Source: Fictibacillus barbaricus
GTDB lineage: Bacteria > Bacillota > Bacilli > Bacillales > Fictibacillaceae
Reading direction: 5' to 3'
Assembly: GCF_014635025.1 (NCBI RefSeq)
Contig: NZ_BMCE01000002.1
Coordinates: forward strand, 1,054,001-1,118,000
DNA length: 64,000 bases
This document shows, piece after piece, positions 17,306 to 25,947 of the stretch. The position numbers and the translations under genes were made by a program. The notes under the pieces were generated by a model. The model did no database searches and was not told the DNA's origin. It worked only from the letters and a program-made list of their open reading frames with translations. Each line of letters begins with the position of its first letter. Position 1 is the stretch's first letter.

Positions 17306-17372
17306 ACAACTCAGCATACCAGCTAATCTAAATCTGTGTTTACGAGAGATACCTTATAAAGGAGAGTCCAAT

Positions 17373-18929
17373 ATGAAAAAAAGCAAGAAGTCTAATTTTT
17401 GGGAGTTCTTTCAAGGTTTAGGGAAAACCTTCATGTTGCCAGTAGCACTGTTGGCATTTATGGGATTGCTTTTAGGGATTGGAAGTGCATTTACCAGCCC
17501 TACTACAATCGAAACCTTTCCCTTTTTAGGAAATCCAATTTTACAAATTATCTTTAGCTTTATGTCTACAATCGGTGGTTTTGCTTTTACCTTTTTACCA
17601 GTACTATTTGCGATGGCCATCCCCTTAGGTCTTGTAAAGTATGAAAAAGGAGTGGCTGCCTTTTCAGGATTTATTGGTTATGTCATCATGCATTTATCTA
17701 TTAACTTTTACTTAAACGAAACCAAACAGCTAGCTGAAGCCGATCAAATGCGTGAAGCTGGACAAGGAATGGTATTAGGAATACAGACCTTAGAAATGGG
17801 AGTTCTAGGCGGAATTATCGTTGGTATTATCGTTTACCTACTTCATAACAAGTTCTATGAAATTCAGTTGCCTGACTCCTTTGCCTTTTTTGGAGGAGCA
17901 CGTTTCGTCCCTATTATTACTTCACTTACATTAGCAATTGTCGGTATATTAATTCCTATTATTTGCCCAATTTTTGCGTTAGCGATTGCCGGAATAGGAT
18001 CTATCATTCAAAAAGCAGGTGTGTTTGGCCCGTTCTTATTTGGTGCTGGAGAACGATTATTACTTCCGTTTGGTTTACATCATATTTTAGTTGCTATGAT
18101 TCGTTTTACAGAAGCTGGAGGTACTCAAGTAGTTGATGGTCAAACGATTTCTGGTGCACTAAATATATTCTATGCACAATTAAAAAGTGGGGCAGCAATC
18201 AGCCCTGAAGTAACAGCTTTCTTATCACAAGGAAAAATGCCTACCTTCATGTTTGGATTACCAGCTGTTGCACTAGCGATCTATCATACGGCTCTGCCAG
18301 AGAATCGTAAGAAAATAAAAGGACTGCTGATTTCAGGAGTTCTCGCGACTTTCGTAACAGGGATTACGGAGCCGATTGAGTTTCTATTCTTATTCGTCGC
18401 TCCAGTATTATATGGTATCCATGTTATTATGACCGGATTAGGATTTATGGTCATGTCATTACTGGGCGTAGTTATCGGAAACACAGATGGCGGAGTATTA
18501 GACTTTTTAATCTTTGGTATTTTACAAGGTACGTATACGAAATGGTATCTAGTAATTGCAGTAGGGCTTGTATGGTTTGCTGTTTATTACACGGTGTTCC
18601 GTTTTGCGATTACAAAGTTTAATTTAAAAACACCGGGTCGAGAAGCAACTGAAGATGTTACTCAAGAAGTCGCTGTCACAAGTACTAAAAAAGGAAAATA
18701 CGATGCTCCTAAAATCCTAGACGCGTTAGGTGGAAAAGAGAACATTGATTCACTAGATAATTGCATTACTCGGTTACGTCTTGTCGTTAATGATATAAGT
18801 AAAGTAAACCAGCCCGTTTTAAAAGAGTGTGGGGCACTTGGTGTCGTTGTGCTTGATGAGCATAATGTTCAAGTTATCTTTGGTCCTCAAGTTACATCTG
18901 TAAAAGCTCAACTAGACAAAATCGTATAA
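17373..18929 (+). CDS. PTS transporter subunit IIBC, glucose/maltose type (MalX-like)
   Basis: An EIIC domain with about ten membrane segments (residues 15-420; FLTGITEPIEF-like motif VTGITEPIEFLFLFVAP near 330) is followed by an EIIB domain whose phosphorylated Cys lies in DSLDNCITRLRL. The protein imports and phosphorylates a glucoside; the missing EIIA must be supplied in trans. The frame is open from 17301, but ATG 17373 has AAAGGAG at ideal distance, giving 518 residues. It is followed by a MalY-like gene, the malX-malY order seen in E. coli. Confidence 0.85.
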   Translation: MKKSKKSNFWEFFQGLGKTFMLPVALLAFMGLLLGIGSAFTSPTTIETFPFLGNPILQIIFSFMSTIGGFAFTFLPVLFAMAIPLGLVKYEKGVAAFSGFIGYVIMHLSINFYLNETKQLAEADQMREAGQGMVLGIQTLEMGVLGGIIVGIIVYLLHNKFYEIQLPDSFAFFGGARFVPIITSLTLAIVGILIPIICPIFALAIAGIGSIIQKAGVFGPFLFGAGERLLLPFGLHHILVAMIRFTEAGGTQVVDGQTISGALNIFYAQLKSGAAISPEVTAFLSQGKMPTFMFGLPAVALAIYHTALPENRKKIKGLLISGVLATFVTGITEPIEFLFLFVAPVLYGIHVIMTGLGFMVMSLLGVVIGNTDGGVLDFLIFGILQGTYTKWYLVIAVGLVWFAVYYTVFRFAITKFNLKTPGREATEDVTQEVAVTSTKKGKYDAPKILDALGGKENIDSLDNCITRLRLVVNDISKVNQPVLKECGALGVVVLDEHNVQVIFGPQVTSVKAQLDKIV

Positions 18930-18935
18930 AAAGGT

Positions 18936-20138
18936 TTGATTGAATTGAAACATTCATTTGATGATGAAATAAACAGATTAGGTACTTTTTGCACACAGTG
19001 GGACTATATCGAAGATCGATTTGGAGAAAAGGATCTTTTGCCTTTTTCTATATCAGATACAGATTTCAAAGTCCCTCAAGAGGTACTTGAAGCATTAAAA
19101 AATCGAATAGACCACGGAATATTCGGTTATACAAGATGGAATCATGAGGAGTTTAAAGGTTCTATTGAAGAATGGTACCGTAAGAGGTTTTCTTCCTTTA
19201 TAAATAAAGATTGGATCGCTTATAGTCCCTCAGTCATTTATTCGATTTCAAAGTTAATCGAACAACTTACAGACCAAGGAGATCATATTGTCGTCCAAAC
19301 TCCTGCGTATGATGCTTTCTTTAAACTAATTAAGGATAATAAGCGCGTCTTATCAGAAAACAAGTTAATTTATGAGAAGTACAAATACTCTATTGATTTT
19401 CAGGATTTAGATGAAAAGCTTGCCCATCCCCGAGCTAAAGTATTGATATTATGCAGTCCTCATAATCCGACTGGAAGAGTTTGGACTCGAGATGAATTAA
19501 ATAAAATCATTTCATTGTGCAAGAAACACGGCGTATATATTATTTCTGATGAAATACACATGGATATTGTACTAAAACCAAATAGGCATATTCCAATTGT
19601 AGAAGTTGCTGGTGAATATTTGGAAAATATTAGTATATGTACATCTGCAAGTAAGACCTTTAATACACCTGGACTAGGCGGATCCTATACCATTATTCCA
19701 AACGAAATAATAAGAGAGGAATTCCTCCTGACTTTAAAAAATAAGGATGGACTTTCTTCAACAAGTACACTAGGTGCAATTGCTTTGATGACTGCCTACC
19801 TTACTTGTGATCAATGGGTAGTTGATTTAAATGCATATCTTAAAGGGAACATGGAAATTGTAAAAGTGTTTCTTGATACACATCTCCCAGCTGCTCATTT
19901 TCATGTACCTGAATCGACCTATCTCGCTTGGATTGATATTTCAGATCTACCTTATAGTGATGAACAGCTGCAAAAAGCAATGATTCATCATGGGAAAGTA
20001 GCTATAATGCCTGGTGAAATGTATGGGAAGAATGGAAAAGGATTCATACGAATGAATGTGGGCTGCCCTTCCTCAAAAGTTATTGAAGGATTACAAAGGT
20101 TAAAGAAAGCTATTCATTATCTTGATAATAAAGGATAA
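18936..20138 (+). CDS. MalY/PatB-family PLP-dependent C-S lyase/aminotransferase
   Basis: A class I/II fold-type I PLP enzyme of 397-400 residues. The substrate-cofactor motif CSPHNPTGRVW lies near 170, and the Schiff-base Lys in CTSASKTFNTPGLGG near 239. Family members cleave cystathionine-like C-S bonds; E. coli MalY is also a regulator of the maltose system. Two TTG starts are possible, 18936 and 18945; AAAAAGG suits the second better. It begins a few bases after the PTS stop, so it is cotranscribed. Whether it is metabolic or regulatory cannot be told. Confidence 0.85.
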   Translation: MIELKHSFDDEINRLGTFCTQWDYIEDRFGEKDLLPFSISDTDFKVPQEVLEALKNRIDHGIFGYTRWNHEEFKGSIEEWYRKRFSSFINKDWIAYSPSVIYSISKLIEQLTDQGDHIVVQTPAYDAFFKLIKDNKRVLSENKLIYEKYKYSIDFQDLDEKLAHPRAKVLILCSPHNPTGRVWTRDELNKIISLCKKHGVYIISDEIHMDIVLKPNRHIPIVEVAGEYLENISICTSASKTFNTPGLGGSYTIIPNEIIREEFLLTLKNKDGLSSTSTLGAIALMTAYLTCDQWVVDLNAYLKGNMEIVKVFLDTHLPAAHFHVPESTYLAWIDISDLPYSDEQLQKAMIHHGKVAIMPGEMYGKNGKGFIRMNVGCPSSKVIEGLQRLKKAIHYLDNKG

Positions 20139-20185
20139 TATAAATGAAAAAGGACGGAAACAATCATGTCCTTTCAGAACGTAGA

Positions 20186-20224
20186 CAACCCCATCCCAAA
20201 TAACTTGAGATGGGGTTGTTTTTT
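20186..20224 (+). terminator. Strong terminator of the malX-malY-like operon
   Basis: CAACCCCATC (20186-20195) pairs with GATGGGGTTG (20209-20218), followed by six T. Confidence 0.92.
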
Positions 20225-20329
20225 AAGGCCTTTCATACTTTATTACACTGGACATGGCTTGCGGGCATATGTATTGATCGTAGTATTCATCATAGATATA
20301 TTCGGATTTCTTCGTAAAATATTCTACAA

Positions 20330-20368
20330 TAAAAAAAGCTTGTAGACATGATACTTTGTCTACAAGCT
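20330..20368 (-). terminator. Terminator of the crystallin-like gene
   Basis: AGCTTGTAGACA (20337-20348) pairs perfectly with TGTCTACAAGCT (20357-20368). The minus-strand T-run follows, 31 bases after the stop. Confidence 0.9.
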
Positions 20369-20398
20369 GTAACACTGCTACTAAGTAGTTTTTTTCTG

Positions 20399-21031
20399 TT
20401 ATTTGATTTGAATAGCCGATGCCCTGTCGTTCCAATCCGAAGCCATATTAGCAGTTTTACCATACCAATCGGAGTGTCTAAATAAGACTCCTTTGCCATA
20501 CCCTTGAGTTGATGTATGCTCCCACAGTGTCGTAGAATAGCTTGAGGAAGGTGACGCCGTACTCAAAGAGGAAATTCTGTCATTCCAACTGGAAGACAAG
20601 TTTGTAAACCCGTATCTCCAATAAATATACTGCCCGCCTTTATTTCTATGTTCATAAAAATCGGTACAGCAAGAACCGCTGCCCATGATATCGATTTTGT
20701 TTTGCAGTCTCTTTTTATCTTTTTCGATAAATGCCTCCAACGTTTCCATGCTTGTAAATCCGTAAGCCAACCAATCTCCCTCTTTATTTTGTTTAGGCAA
20801 TACCATGGTTACTTTTATGTCATTGTCAGATGTGTTATTGATTTTGGCTTGGGAATCAATATCATTCCCATCCACCGTTAAATAGTGGAACGATTTAATC
20901 GTATAATCTTTTTCTTCATACGCCGCGGTTGCTGCTCCCGCCGTTACTGGTGTAAATCCCATTGCAATAACAAGAAAACATATCATGAAAAGAGAAACTT
21001 TTCCTCGCAATTTCATCAACTCCCGTATCAT
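20399..21031 (-). CDS. Secreted beta/gamma-crystallin-like protein
   Basis: The product has a Sec signal peptide (MKLRGKVSLFMICFLVIAMG, cleavage likely near AGAATA). A middle region with a vicinal Cys pair (GSGSCCTDFYEH) is followed by a C-terminal domain with two similar blocks ending in SSSWNDRISSL and ASDWNDRASAI. Paired W-N-D-R-x-S motifs are typical of bacterial beta/gamma-crystallin folds, which often bind calcium. It probably acts outside the cell; the function is unknown. ATG 21031 is possible, but ATG 21016 gives a cleaner signal peptide and has GGGAG close upstream. A short ORF with a strong ribosome site lies just upstream. Confidence 0.7.
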   Translation of the reverse strand: MIRELMKLRGKVSLFMICFLVIAMGFTPVTAGAATAAYEEKDYTIKSFHYLTVDGNDIDSQAKINNTSDNDIKVTMVLPKQNKEGDWLAYGFTSMETLEAFIEKDKKRLQNKIDIMGSGSCCTDFYEHRNKGGQYIYWRYGFTNLSSSWNDRISSLSTASPSSSYSTTLWEHTSTQGYGKGVLFRHSDWYGKTANMASDWNDRASAIQIK

Positions 21032-21076
21032 TTTATTTTTAGATCTTTGCCTGAAAAAGTGATCAATGTCGAAATC

Positions 21077-21148
21077 CTACGCGTAAAATCTTGACAGAAC
21101 AGTGATTCCTGCGTGTTCCCATGGCTTAATCCCGTTGTTATTACACAT
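21077..21148 (-). CDS. Short 23-codon ORF with very strong ribosome site
   Basis: ATG 21148 follows AAGGAGGAGGAC and opens MCNNNGIKPWEHAGITVLSR plus three residues, stopping at 21077, 46 bases before the crystallin-like frame. It could be a leader peptide, a tiny secreted or signalling peptide, or chance. I do not recognise it, but the ribosome site is among the best in the window. Confidence 0.4.
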   Translation of the reverse strand: MCNNNGIKPWEHAGITVLSRFYA

Positions 21149-21606
21149 GTCCTCCTCCTTCCCGCTAGCTTCCCATACGTTTACACAGAACGTGTCAGGT
21201 ATGCTTTTTGGTTAGGTTATTTTTGGACCGCGGTTCATATAACCATGTTACTCTGCCAATTTATATTATTTAGGTATAATTTGTAAATAGATAATTAGTA
21301 ATATTCTGTTAATCATACTTTCTCTGCTTCGAACAAAAGTCGAGTTCTTTTATGCCTATAAAATGATACTTTTGAAAGTAAATATCGCATAATGTAAGAG
21401 ACTTAATGAGTTTATTTTATACGTTTTCCGACAAGGACCGCATCATAGATAAAATCAAAATCCATGACTTGAATCGGTCTTCCGTACCAAATGATCTTAT
21501 GGTACGAAAAAGTGTCTGCGCATGCGATGCTTTTCAAGAATTTTTTTAGATAAAACTTTATTTTTTTCCAAATAAATAAGACACTCCTCAGAGTGCCTTT
21601 TTGATC
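21149..21606. other. Intergenic region with possible gene fragment
   Basis: The minus-strand frame ending at 21412 encodes SYHKIIWYGRPIQVMDFDF and AVLVGKRIK, a protein-like stretch back to about 21540 without a start codon or ribosome site. It may be the tail of a lost gene. A GTACCA/TGGTAC inverted repeat lies inside it. The rest is AT-rich without ORFs. Confidence 0.3.
21576..21600 (-). terminator. Terminator of the alpha/beta hydrolase gene
   Basis: On the minus strand GGCACTC and GAGTGTC form a stem with a 4-base loop and a T-rich tail, 7 bases after the stop. Confidence 0.6.
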
Positions 21607-22446
21607 TCAAGTATTCATTTTTAATGCTTGTTTACTATAACACTCTACTCGATTCAACCATTCCTTAACATGTGCATTCAAAAGCTCTGCTTGCTCAATC
21701 TGTAAATTGTGCCCTGCTGTATCGAGTATGGAAAGTGTAGCTCGTGGGTATTTGTCCTGGATATTGTAAGCATCATGGTAGCCCGTAATGTGATCTTGTC
21801 TTCCTACAAGGAATACGCATGGCTTTAGAAACTCAATCTGGTCGATTGGAAACGTGAATCCATAAGCTCGGGATATTTTCTCTAAGTGCTCTGGGTCTGC
21901 TGCCTTCAATCCTGCTACAACTTCCTCTTTATATCGTTTCCAGTTGTATTCGTTCAACACGACTTGAATGCCGCTAAAGTCTTCCCTTTCCTCTTTTGTT
22001 AAGGTTGCCAGGAAGTCATGATCAACTTGCAGGTTGGCATGCTCAGGCAATGTTCTATCTGCATGCGCCGGGATGATCATCGGACAGATGAACGCTGCCC
22101 CCCTTACCCGTTCAGGCATTTTGGCGATAATTCCTCTTGTTATGTACCCCCCATAAGACTCTCCAGCAATTAAGAACTCTTGCTTCGGCAGCATGTTATC
22201 GATTAGTTCAATCACGGCTTCCAACATTTCATCTGTGTTCTGGATCTCTTTATAATCCTTCGTCTTGCCCATTCCCGGCAGGTCAAGATAGATCCGTCTG
22301 TATCCTTCCATCTCCTGAAATATCGGTTCCATGCACCCTTTCATCAGGCGATGGTCAGGAGAGAACCCGTGAATCATCACGATCGGTGTTCCTGTTCCGT
22401 ATTCTTCATAATAGATATTGGCTTTTGTTACTTTGCAATAAGGCAT
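21607..22446 (-). CDS. Alpha/beta-fold hydrolase
   Basis: A 279-residue alpha/beta hydrolase. The oxyanion-hole region is MIHGFSPDHR near residue 23, the nucleophile Ser sits in IAGESYGGYITRG near 97, a probable acid in LVGRQDHITG near 215, and the catalytic His in TAGHNLQIEQ near 245. It is cytoplasmic, with no signal peptide. The arrangement resembles carboxylesterases or C-C hydrolases; the substrate is not predictable. ATG 22446 is preceded by AAAAAGGAG. It stands alone between terminators. Confidence 0.85.
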   Translation of the reverse strand: MPYCKVTKANIYYEEYGTGTPIVMIHGFSPDHRLMKGCMEPIFQEMEGYRRIYLDLPGMGKTKDYKEIQNTDEMLEAVIELIDNMLPKQEFLIAGESYGGYITRGIIAKMPERVRGAAFICPMIIPAHADRTLPEHANLQVDHDFLATLTKEEREDFSGIQVVLNEYNWKRYKEEVVAGLKAADPEHLEKISRAYGFTFPIDQIEFLKPCVFLVGRQDHITGYHDAYNIQDKYPRATLSILDTAGHNLQIEQAELLNAHVKEWLNRVECYSKQALKMNT

Positions 22447-22520
22447 TGTTCACCACTCCTTTTTCTACAAGAAGGGTTCGGCAATTGGACATGGATATCC
22501 TTTGTGTGCTCTCAAAAAAG

Positions 22521-22560
22521 AAAAAGAGCGAAGATCATAAGCCTGATCTTCGCTCTTTTT
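22521..22560. terminator. Strong bidirectional terminator
   Basis: AAAAAGAGCGAAGATCA (22521-22537) pairs perfectly, 17 bp, with its complement at 22544-22560 around a 6-base loop. It follows the small 47-residue gene on the minus strand. Confidence 0.93.
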
Positions 22561-22570
22561 CTGATTATTT

Positions 22571-22714
22571 TTATTTTGGATTCAAAGACGTTAGTTCGAA
22601 TTCTGGTTTACATTTTTCTTGTTCGGCTAATGTCTGTTCTTTTAGCACGTATCGTGGTACTGGCAGATCTAAAGGCTTCGTTGTTAGCTCGTCATGGTTT
22701 GTCATTGATAGCAT
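22571..22714 (-). CDS. Small 47-residue protein of unknown function
   Basis: ATG 22714 follows AAGGAGG with 8-base spacing, and the ORF ends at TAA 22571, just before a strong terminator. These are the marks of a real monocistronic small gene. The product (LTTKPLDLPVPRYVLKEQTL ... CKPEFELTSLNPK) is charged, proline-rich, with one Cys and no membrane segment. I do not recognise a family. Confidence 0.65.
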   Translation of the reverse strand: MLSMTNHDELTTKPLDLPVPRYVLKEQTLAEQEKCKPEFELTSLNPK

Positions 22715-22898
22715 AACTTATCCCTCCTTACCAGGTTTTAACTTTATCTTACCCTATATATTATATAAAAAAACCATATTTGACAAAAATAGTGCGAGAG
22801 TCCTCAACATTTGTCTAAAACATGACTATAGGAGTAGAATATGAAAGAGTGAAATAATTTCATTCATTACATAATTACAATTTATACGGAGGTTCAGC

Positions 22899-24344
22899 AT
22901 GAACAAACTAACACAACCTGAACCTGTCTTTCTGCCCCTTTTAAAGCAGGCTTTTGTTTTGAATAAGAGCTCCTTTCCATGGTCAAAGTCACTTCTTGCC
23001 GGATTATGCTCAGCCCTTCCTGTCGTAATCGGTCTTTTGTTTGGCAGCCTGCAGTATGGTTTATTGGCCGGAATCGGAGGCTTTACCTATCTATATGTGT
23101 TTCATATCCCTTATGCACAGCGCGCGAAAAAATTATTTTTTGCTTTTACAGGTATTGCCGCAGCGGTCGGTTTAGGAACCCTTTTAGCAACTTATCCCTT
23201 GGCATCAGCTCTCATGGTCGGTTTGATTGGAATGACTGTTACCTTTATCTTTGGTGCTTTAAAGATTACGGGGCCGGCTGCAATCTTTTTTGTGCTGGTC
23301 TTTTTGCTTTCAACCGGCATGCCTATTGATCCGGGACTTGCTCCGCTTCGGGTCGGTCTCGTTCTTCTCGGTGGAATCTTTTCATGGTGTGTGGCGATGG
23401 CAGGATTCCTGTTCAACCCGCACGGTCCGGAAACAGCTGCTGTCAAAAAAGCTTATGCAGAACTCGCTGACTTTCTAGAAGCCGTTGGAACAGATCGGTT
23501 TTCTGAACAGCGGCATCGGTTTGTTTCAGTCCTGAATACGGCTGAAGATACACTGTTAGCCGGTTACATCCCATGGCGTAAGATCGATCACTACAAGAGG
23601 CTTATTCTGTTGATCCATCAGGCTTATGATCTCTATTCAGATATCCTGGAGCATGTTCATGAACAGGATCAACCGCTGCCTAAGAAATTGAGCAAAATGG
23701 CAAGGGTTATTTCAGATGCGATTGATCCGAAAGGTGTAAAAGCGGTCAACAAAGCTGAACTGCCTGAATCAAACAACACCCATGTTCAGCAACTTGCACA
23801 AAAACTGGACCGATGCGTTCGTATTCAAAAAGAACCTGTTGTGCAAGACATTAAAATCACGAAACCTTCTCTTTTAACTGTTTTTGCAGGAGCATTCGAT
23901 AAGCATTCCATCGTCTTTCTGACATCTGTACGGTTTGGGATCGTGCTTACATTAGCGGCAATCATCGCGATTTCATTCGATTTCAATCGTTCGTACTGGA
24001 TTCCGTTATCGTGTGCAGCTGTAATGTCAGGTGCAACCATCATCGCCACGTTTCACCGGGCGATCCAGCGGTCAGCCGGAACAATCTTAGGAATCCTGAT
24101 TGCATCTTCAATATTATTTTTCCAACCGGAAAGCTATATGATTCCTCTCCTGATCTTTCTGTTTACGTTCCTGACCGAACTCGCTATCGTCTTTAACTAT
24201 GCAGTGGCAGCCCTGTTCATTACGCCGAACGCTTTGCTGCTTGCTGAGAGCACAACGCAGATGCATACGTCCCTTTTTTTGCATCAGCACGTGTGGTCGA
24301 TGTACTCATCGGAAGTGCGATCGGACTACTCGGAACCCTTCTGA
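22899..24344 (+). CDS. FUSC-family aromatic acid exporter, N-terminal part before a frameshift
   Basis: The first 460 or so residues form a FUSC/aromatic-acid-exporter-type membrane protein: membrane segments at about 30-175, a soluble helical region 180-310, and a second membrane block from about 335 (SFDFNRSYWIPLSCAAVMSG is a typical FUSC segment). After a run of seven T at 24274-24280 the frame turns into an unrelated tail. Adding one T restores the family sequence in the next frame, read as FFASARVVDVLIGSAIG. The full protein would have about 641 residues. Start ATG 22899 has GGAGG upstream. A sequencing error, a true mutation or transcriptional slippage are all possible. Confidence 0.8.
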   Translation: MNKLTQPEPVFLPLLKQAFVLNKSSFPWSKSLLAGLCSALPVVIGLLFGSLQYGLLAGIGGFTYLYVFHIPYAQRAKKLFFAFTGIAAAVGLGTLLATYPLASALMVGLIGMTVTFIFGALKITGPAAIFFVLVFLLSTGMPIDPGLAPLRVGLVLLGGIFSWCVAMAGFLFNPHGPETAAVKKAYAELADFLEAVGTDRFSEQRHRFVSVLNTAEDTLLAGYIPWRKIDHYKRLILLIHQAYDLYSDILEHVHEQDQPLPKKLSKMARVISDAIDPKGVKAVNKAELPESNNTHVQQLAQKLDRCVRIQKEPVVQDIKITKPSLLTVFAGAFDKHSIVFLTSVRFGIVLTLAAIIAISFDFNRSYWIPLSCAAVMSGATIIATFHRAIQRSAGTILGILIASSILFFQPESYMIPLLIFLFTFLTELAIVFNYAVAALFITPNALLLAESTTQMHTSLFLHQHVWSMYSSEVRSDYSEPF

Positions 24345-24823
24345 TCAGCAGAAGGCACGCATCGAATCTCCTTCCCCATCTGATGGCAAAAACGATCCGA
24401 AGCCAGCAGCAGTTTTTGCTTGCTCTATTCTCAGAGTACGGTAAAGATACGGATCTCGATGATTCGGCAGAGAACCGGAAGATGCAGACCAATCTGACCA
24501 ACCTTCGCATCGTATACAATACAGCTCTCGGTGAGCTTTCAAAAAACCGATCACGAACCGAGCTTCTTTTGCCAGTTATCTTTTCCCTCGAACAGCTCGG
24601 GTATTTAATAGAAGCTTCTGTACAAAAGAAACGGCCTTCCCTTTCAGATCAAGAGCTGGCACAACTGATGCTCGCTTTTGAAGTGATGGCAAAGTCAGCT
24701 GAACAACAGAGAGCATTTTCCCAAAAACCTATCCCGGAGTTAAAAGATTTTAAGAAGCTCCAAAAAGAAATCCATGACCTACAATACGGATTAACGGTAA
24801 GTATGAACGCGAATGCCACATAG
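24293..24823 (+). pseudogene. FUSC-family exporter, C-terminal part after the frameshift
   Basis: This frame continues the FUSC protein: VDVLIGSAIGLLGTLLISRR completes the last membrane segment, and a 150-residue cytoplasmic helical tail follows. It has no ribosome binding site of its own and overlaps the upstream frame, so it is the other half of the gene ending at 24344 rather than a separate gene. The shift point is the T-run at 24274-24280. Confidence 0.75.
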
Positions 24824-24910
24824 GTTGTGTTCTCCTTAGCGATAGGAGTAGAATACATACTATGCAAAGTTGTAGGCTTTTGCCTACAGATATGAAAGGA
24901 TGATTGAATC

Positions 24911-25894
24911 TTGAAATTTGGAGTTATCGGAACGAATTGGATCACAGAAAGCTTTATTGCTGCGGCACGTGAAGTGGAGAGTTTTATATTGAGTGCGGTC
25001 TACTCCCGTACGGAAGAAAAAGCAAAGGAATTTGCTGAGAAGAACGGTGCTGAATATATATTTACCGATCTGGAAGAAATGGCAGCAAGCACTGTAATTG
25101 ATGCCGTTTATATCGCGAGCCCGAACTCTTTTCATGCTGAACACGCCATCACGCTCATGAAGCACGGCAAGCACGTTATCTGTGAGAAGCCCATCGCGTC
25201 CAATGTAGCTGAAATCGAAAAAATGATCGCAACGGCAAAGGAAAACAACGTACTTTTGATGGAAGCGATGCGTTCTACCGTGACGCCGAACTTTAAAAGC
25301 ATTCAGGAGAACCTGCATAAGATCGGAACAGTGCGCCGTTATTTCGGGAACTCGTGCCAGTACTCTTCCCGTTATGACAAGTATAAGGAAGGAACGGTGC
25401 TGAACGCGTTCAACCCAGAGTTCTCAAACGGTTCCTTAATGGACATCGGTATCTATTGCCTGTATCCGATGGTCGTTCTTTTCGGAGAGCCTGAGTCCGT
25501 GAAGGCAAACGCCTATTTGCTGGAGTCTGGCGTAGACGGTGAAGGCAGCATCCTCCTGAACTATGGTGATAAAGAAGCCGTAATCATGTACTCGAAGATC
25601 TCAAATTCCTTTGTGCCGTCTGAGATTCAAGGCGAGAACGGAAGCATCATCATTGACCACATTCAGGACTTGACGAAGATTGAGATTCGTTATAATGATG
25701 GAAGAACGGAAGACATTACGGTGGAGCAGGATAAGCCGAAGATGTATTACGAAGCAAAAGAGTTTATCGAACTGATCGAGCGAGGCGAGCTGGAGTCCAA
25801 GGTAAACTCGCATGCGAATTCTCTTACTGTCATGAAGATCATGACTGAGGCACGAAGACAGGTTGGGCTGGTTTACCCAGCAGATAACAAGTAA
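24911..25894 (+). CDS. Gfo/Idh/MocA-family oxidoreductase
   Basis: A 327-residue NAD(P)-dependent sugar or cyclitol oxidoreductase. The N-terminal Rossmann region is FGVIGTNWITESFI; HVICEKPIASN near 93-103 contains the conserved EKP that binds cofactor and catalytic Lys; a C-terminal alpha/beta domain completes it. Start TTG 24911 has AAAGGA about 10 bases upstream. It follows the FUSC gene by about 90 bases and precedes a HAD phosphatase, perhaps cotranscribed. The substrate is unknown. Confidence 0.88.
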   Translation: MKFGVIGTNWITESFIAAAREVESFILSAVYSRTEEKAKEFAEKNGAEYIFTDLEEMAASTVIDAVYIASPNSFHAEHAITLMKHGKHVICEKPIASNVAEIEKMIATAKENNVLLMEAMRSTVTPNFKSIQENLHKIGTVRRYFGNSCQYSSRYDKYKEGTVLNAFNPEFSNGSLMDIGIYCLYPMVVLFGEPESVKANAYLLESGVDGEGSILLNYGDKEAVIMYSKISNSFVPSEIQGENGSIIIDHIQDLTKIEIRYNDGRTEDITVEQDKPKMYYEAKEFIELIERGELESKVNSHANSLTVMKIMTEARRQVGLVYPADNK

Positions 25895-25947
25895 TTATTC
25901 GTTTGCACACACACTATAAGTCTCTTATAAAAGGAGGGCATAAAATC

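Noticed and set aside
22137-22844. 235-codon plus-strand ORF
   Set aside because: Overlaps the alpha/beta hydrolase, a strong terminator and the 47-residue gene on the other strand; its translation looks random with many Ser and Cys.
24884-25318. 144-codon minus-strand ORF
   Set aside because: Antisense to the Gfo/Idh gene and rich in Cys, His and Phe, typical of a shadow frame.
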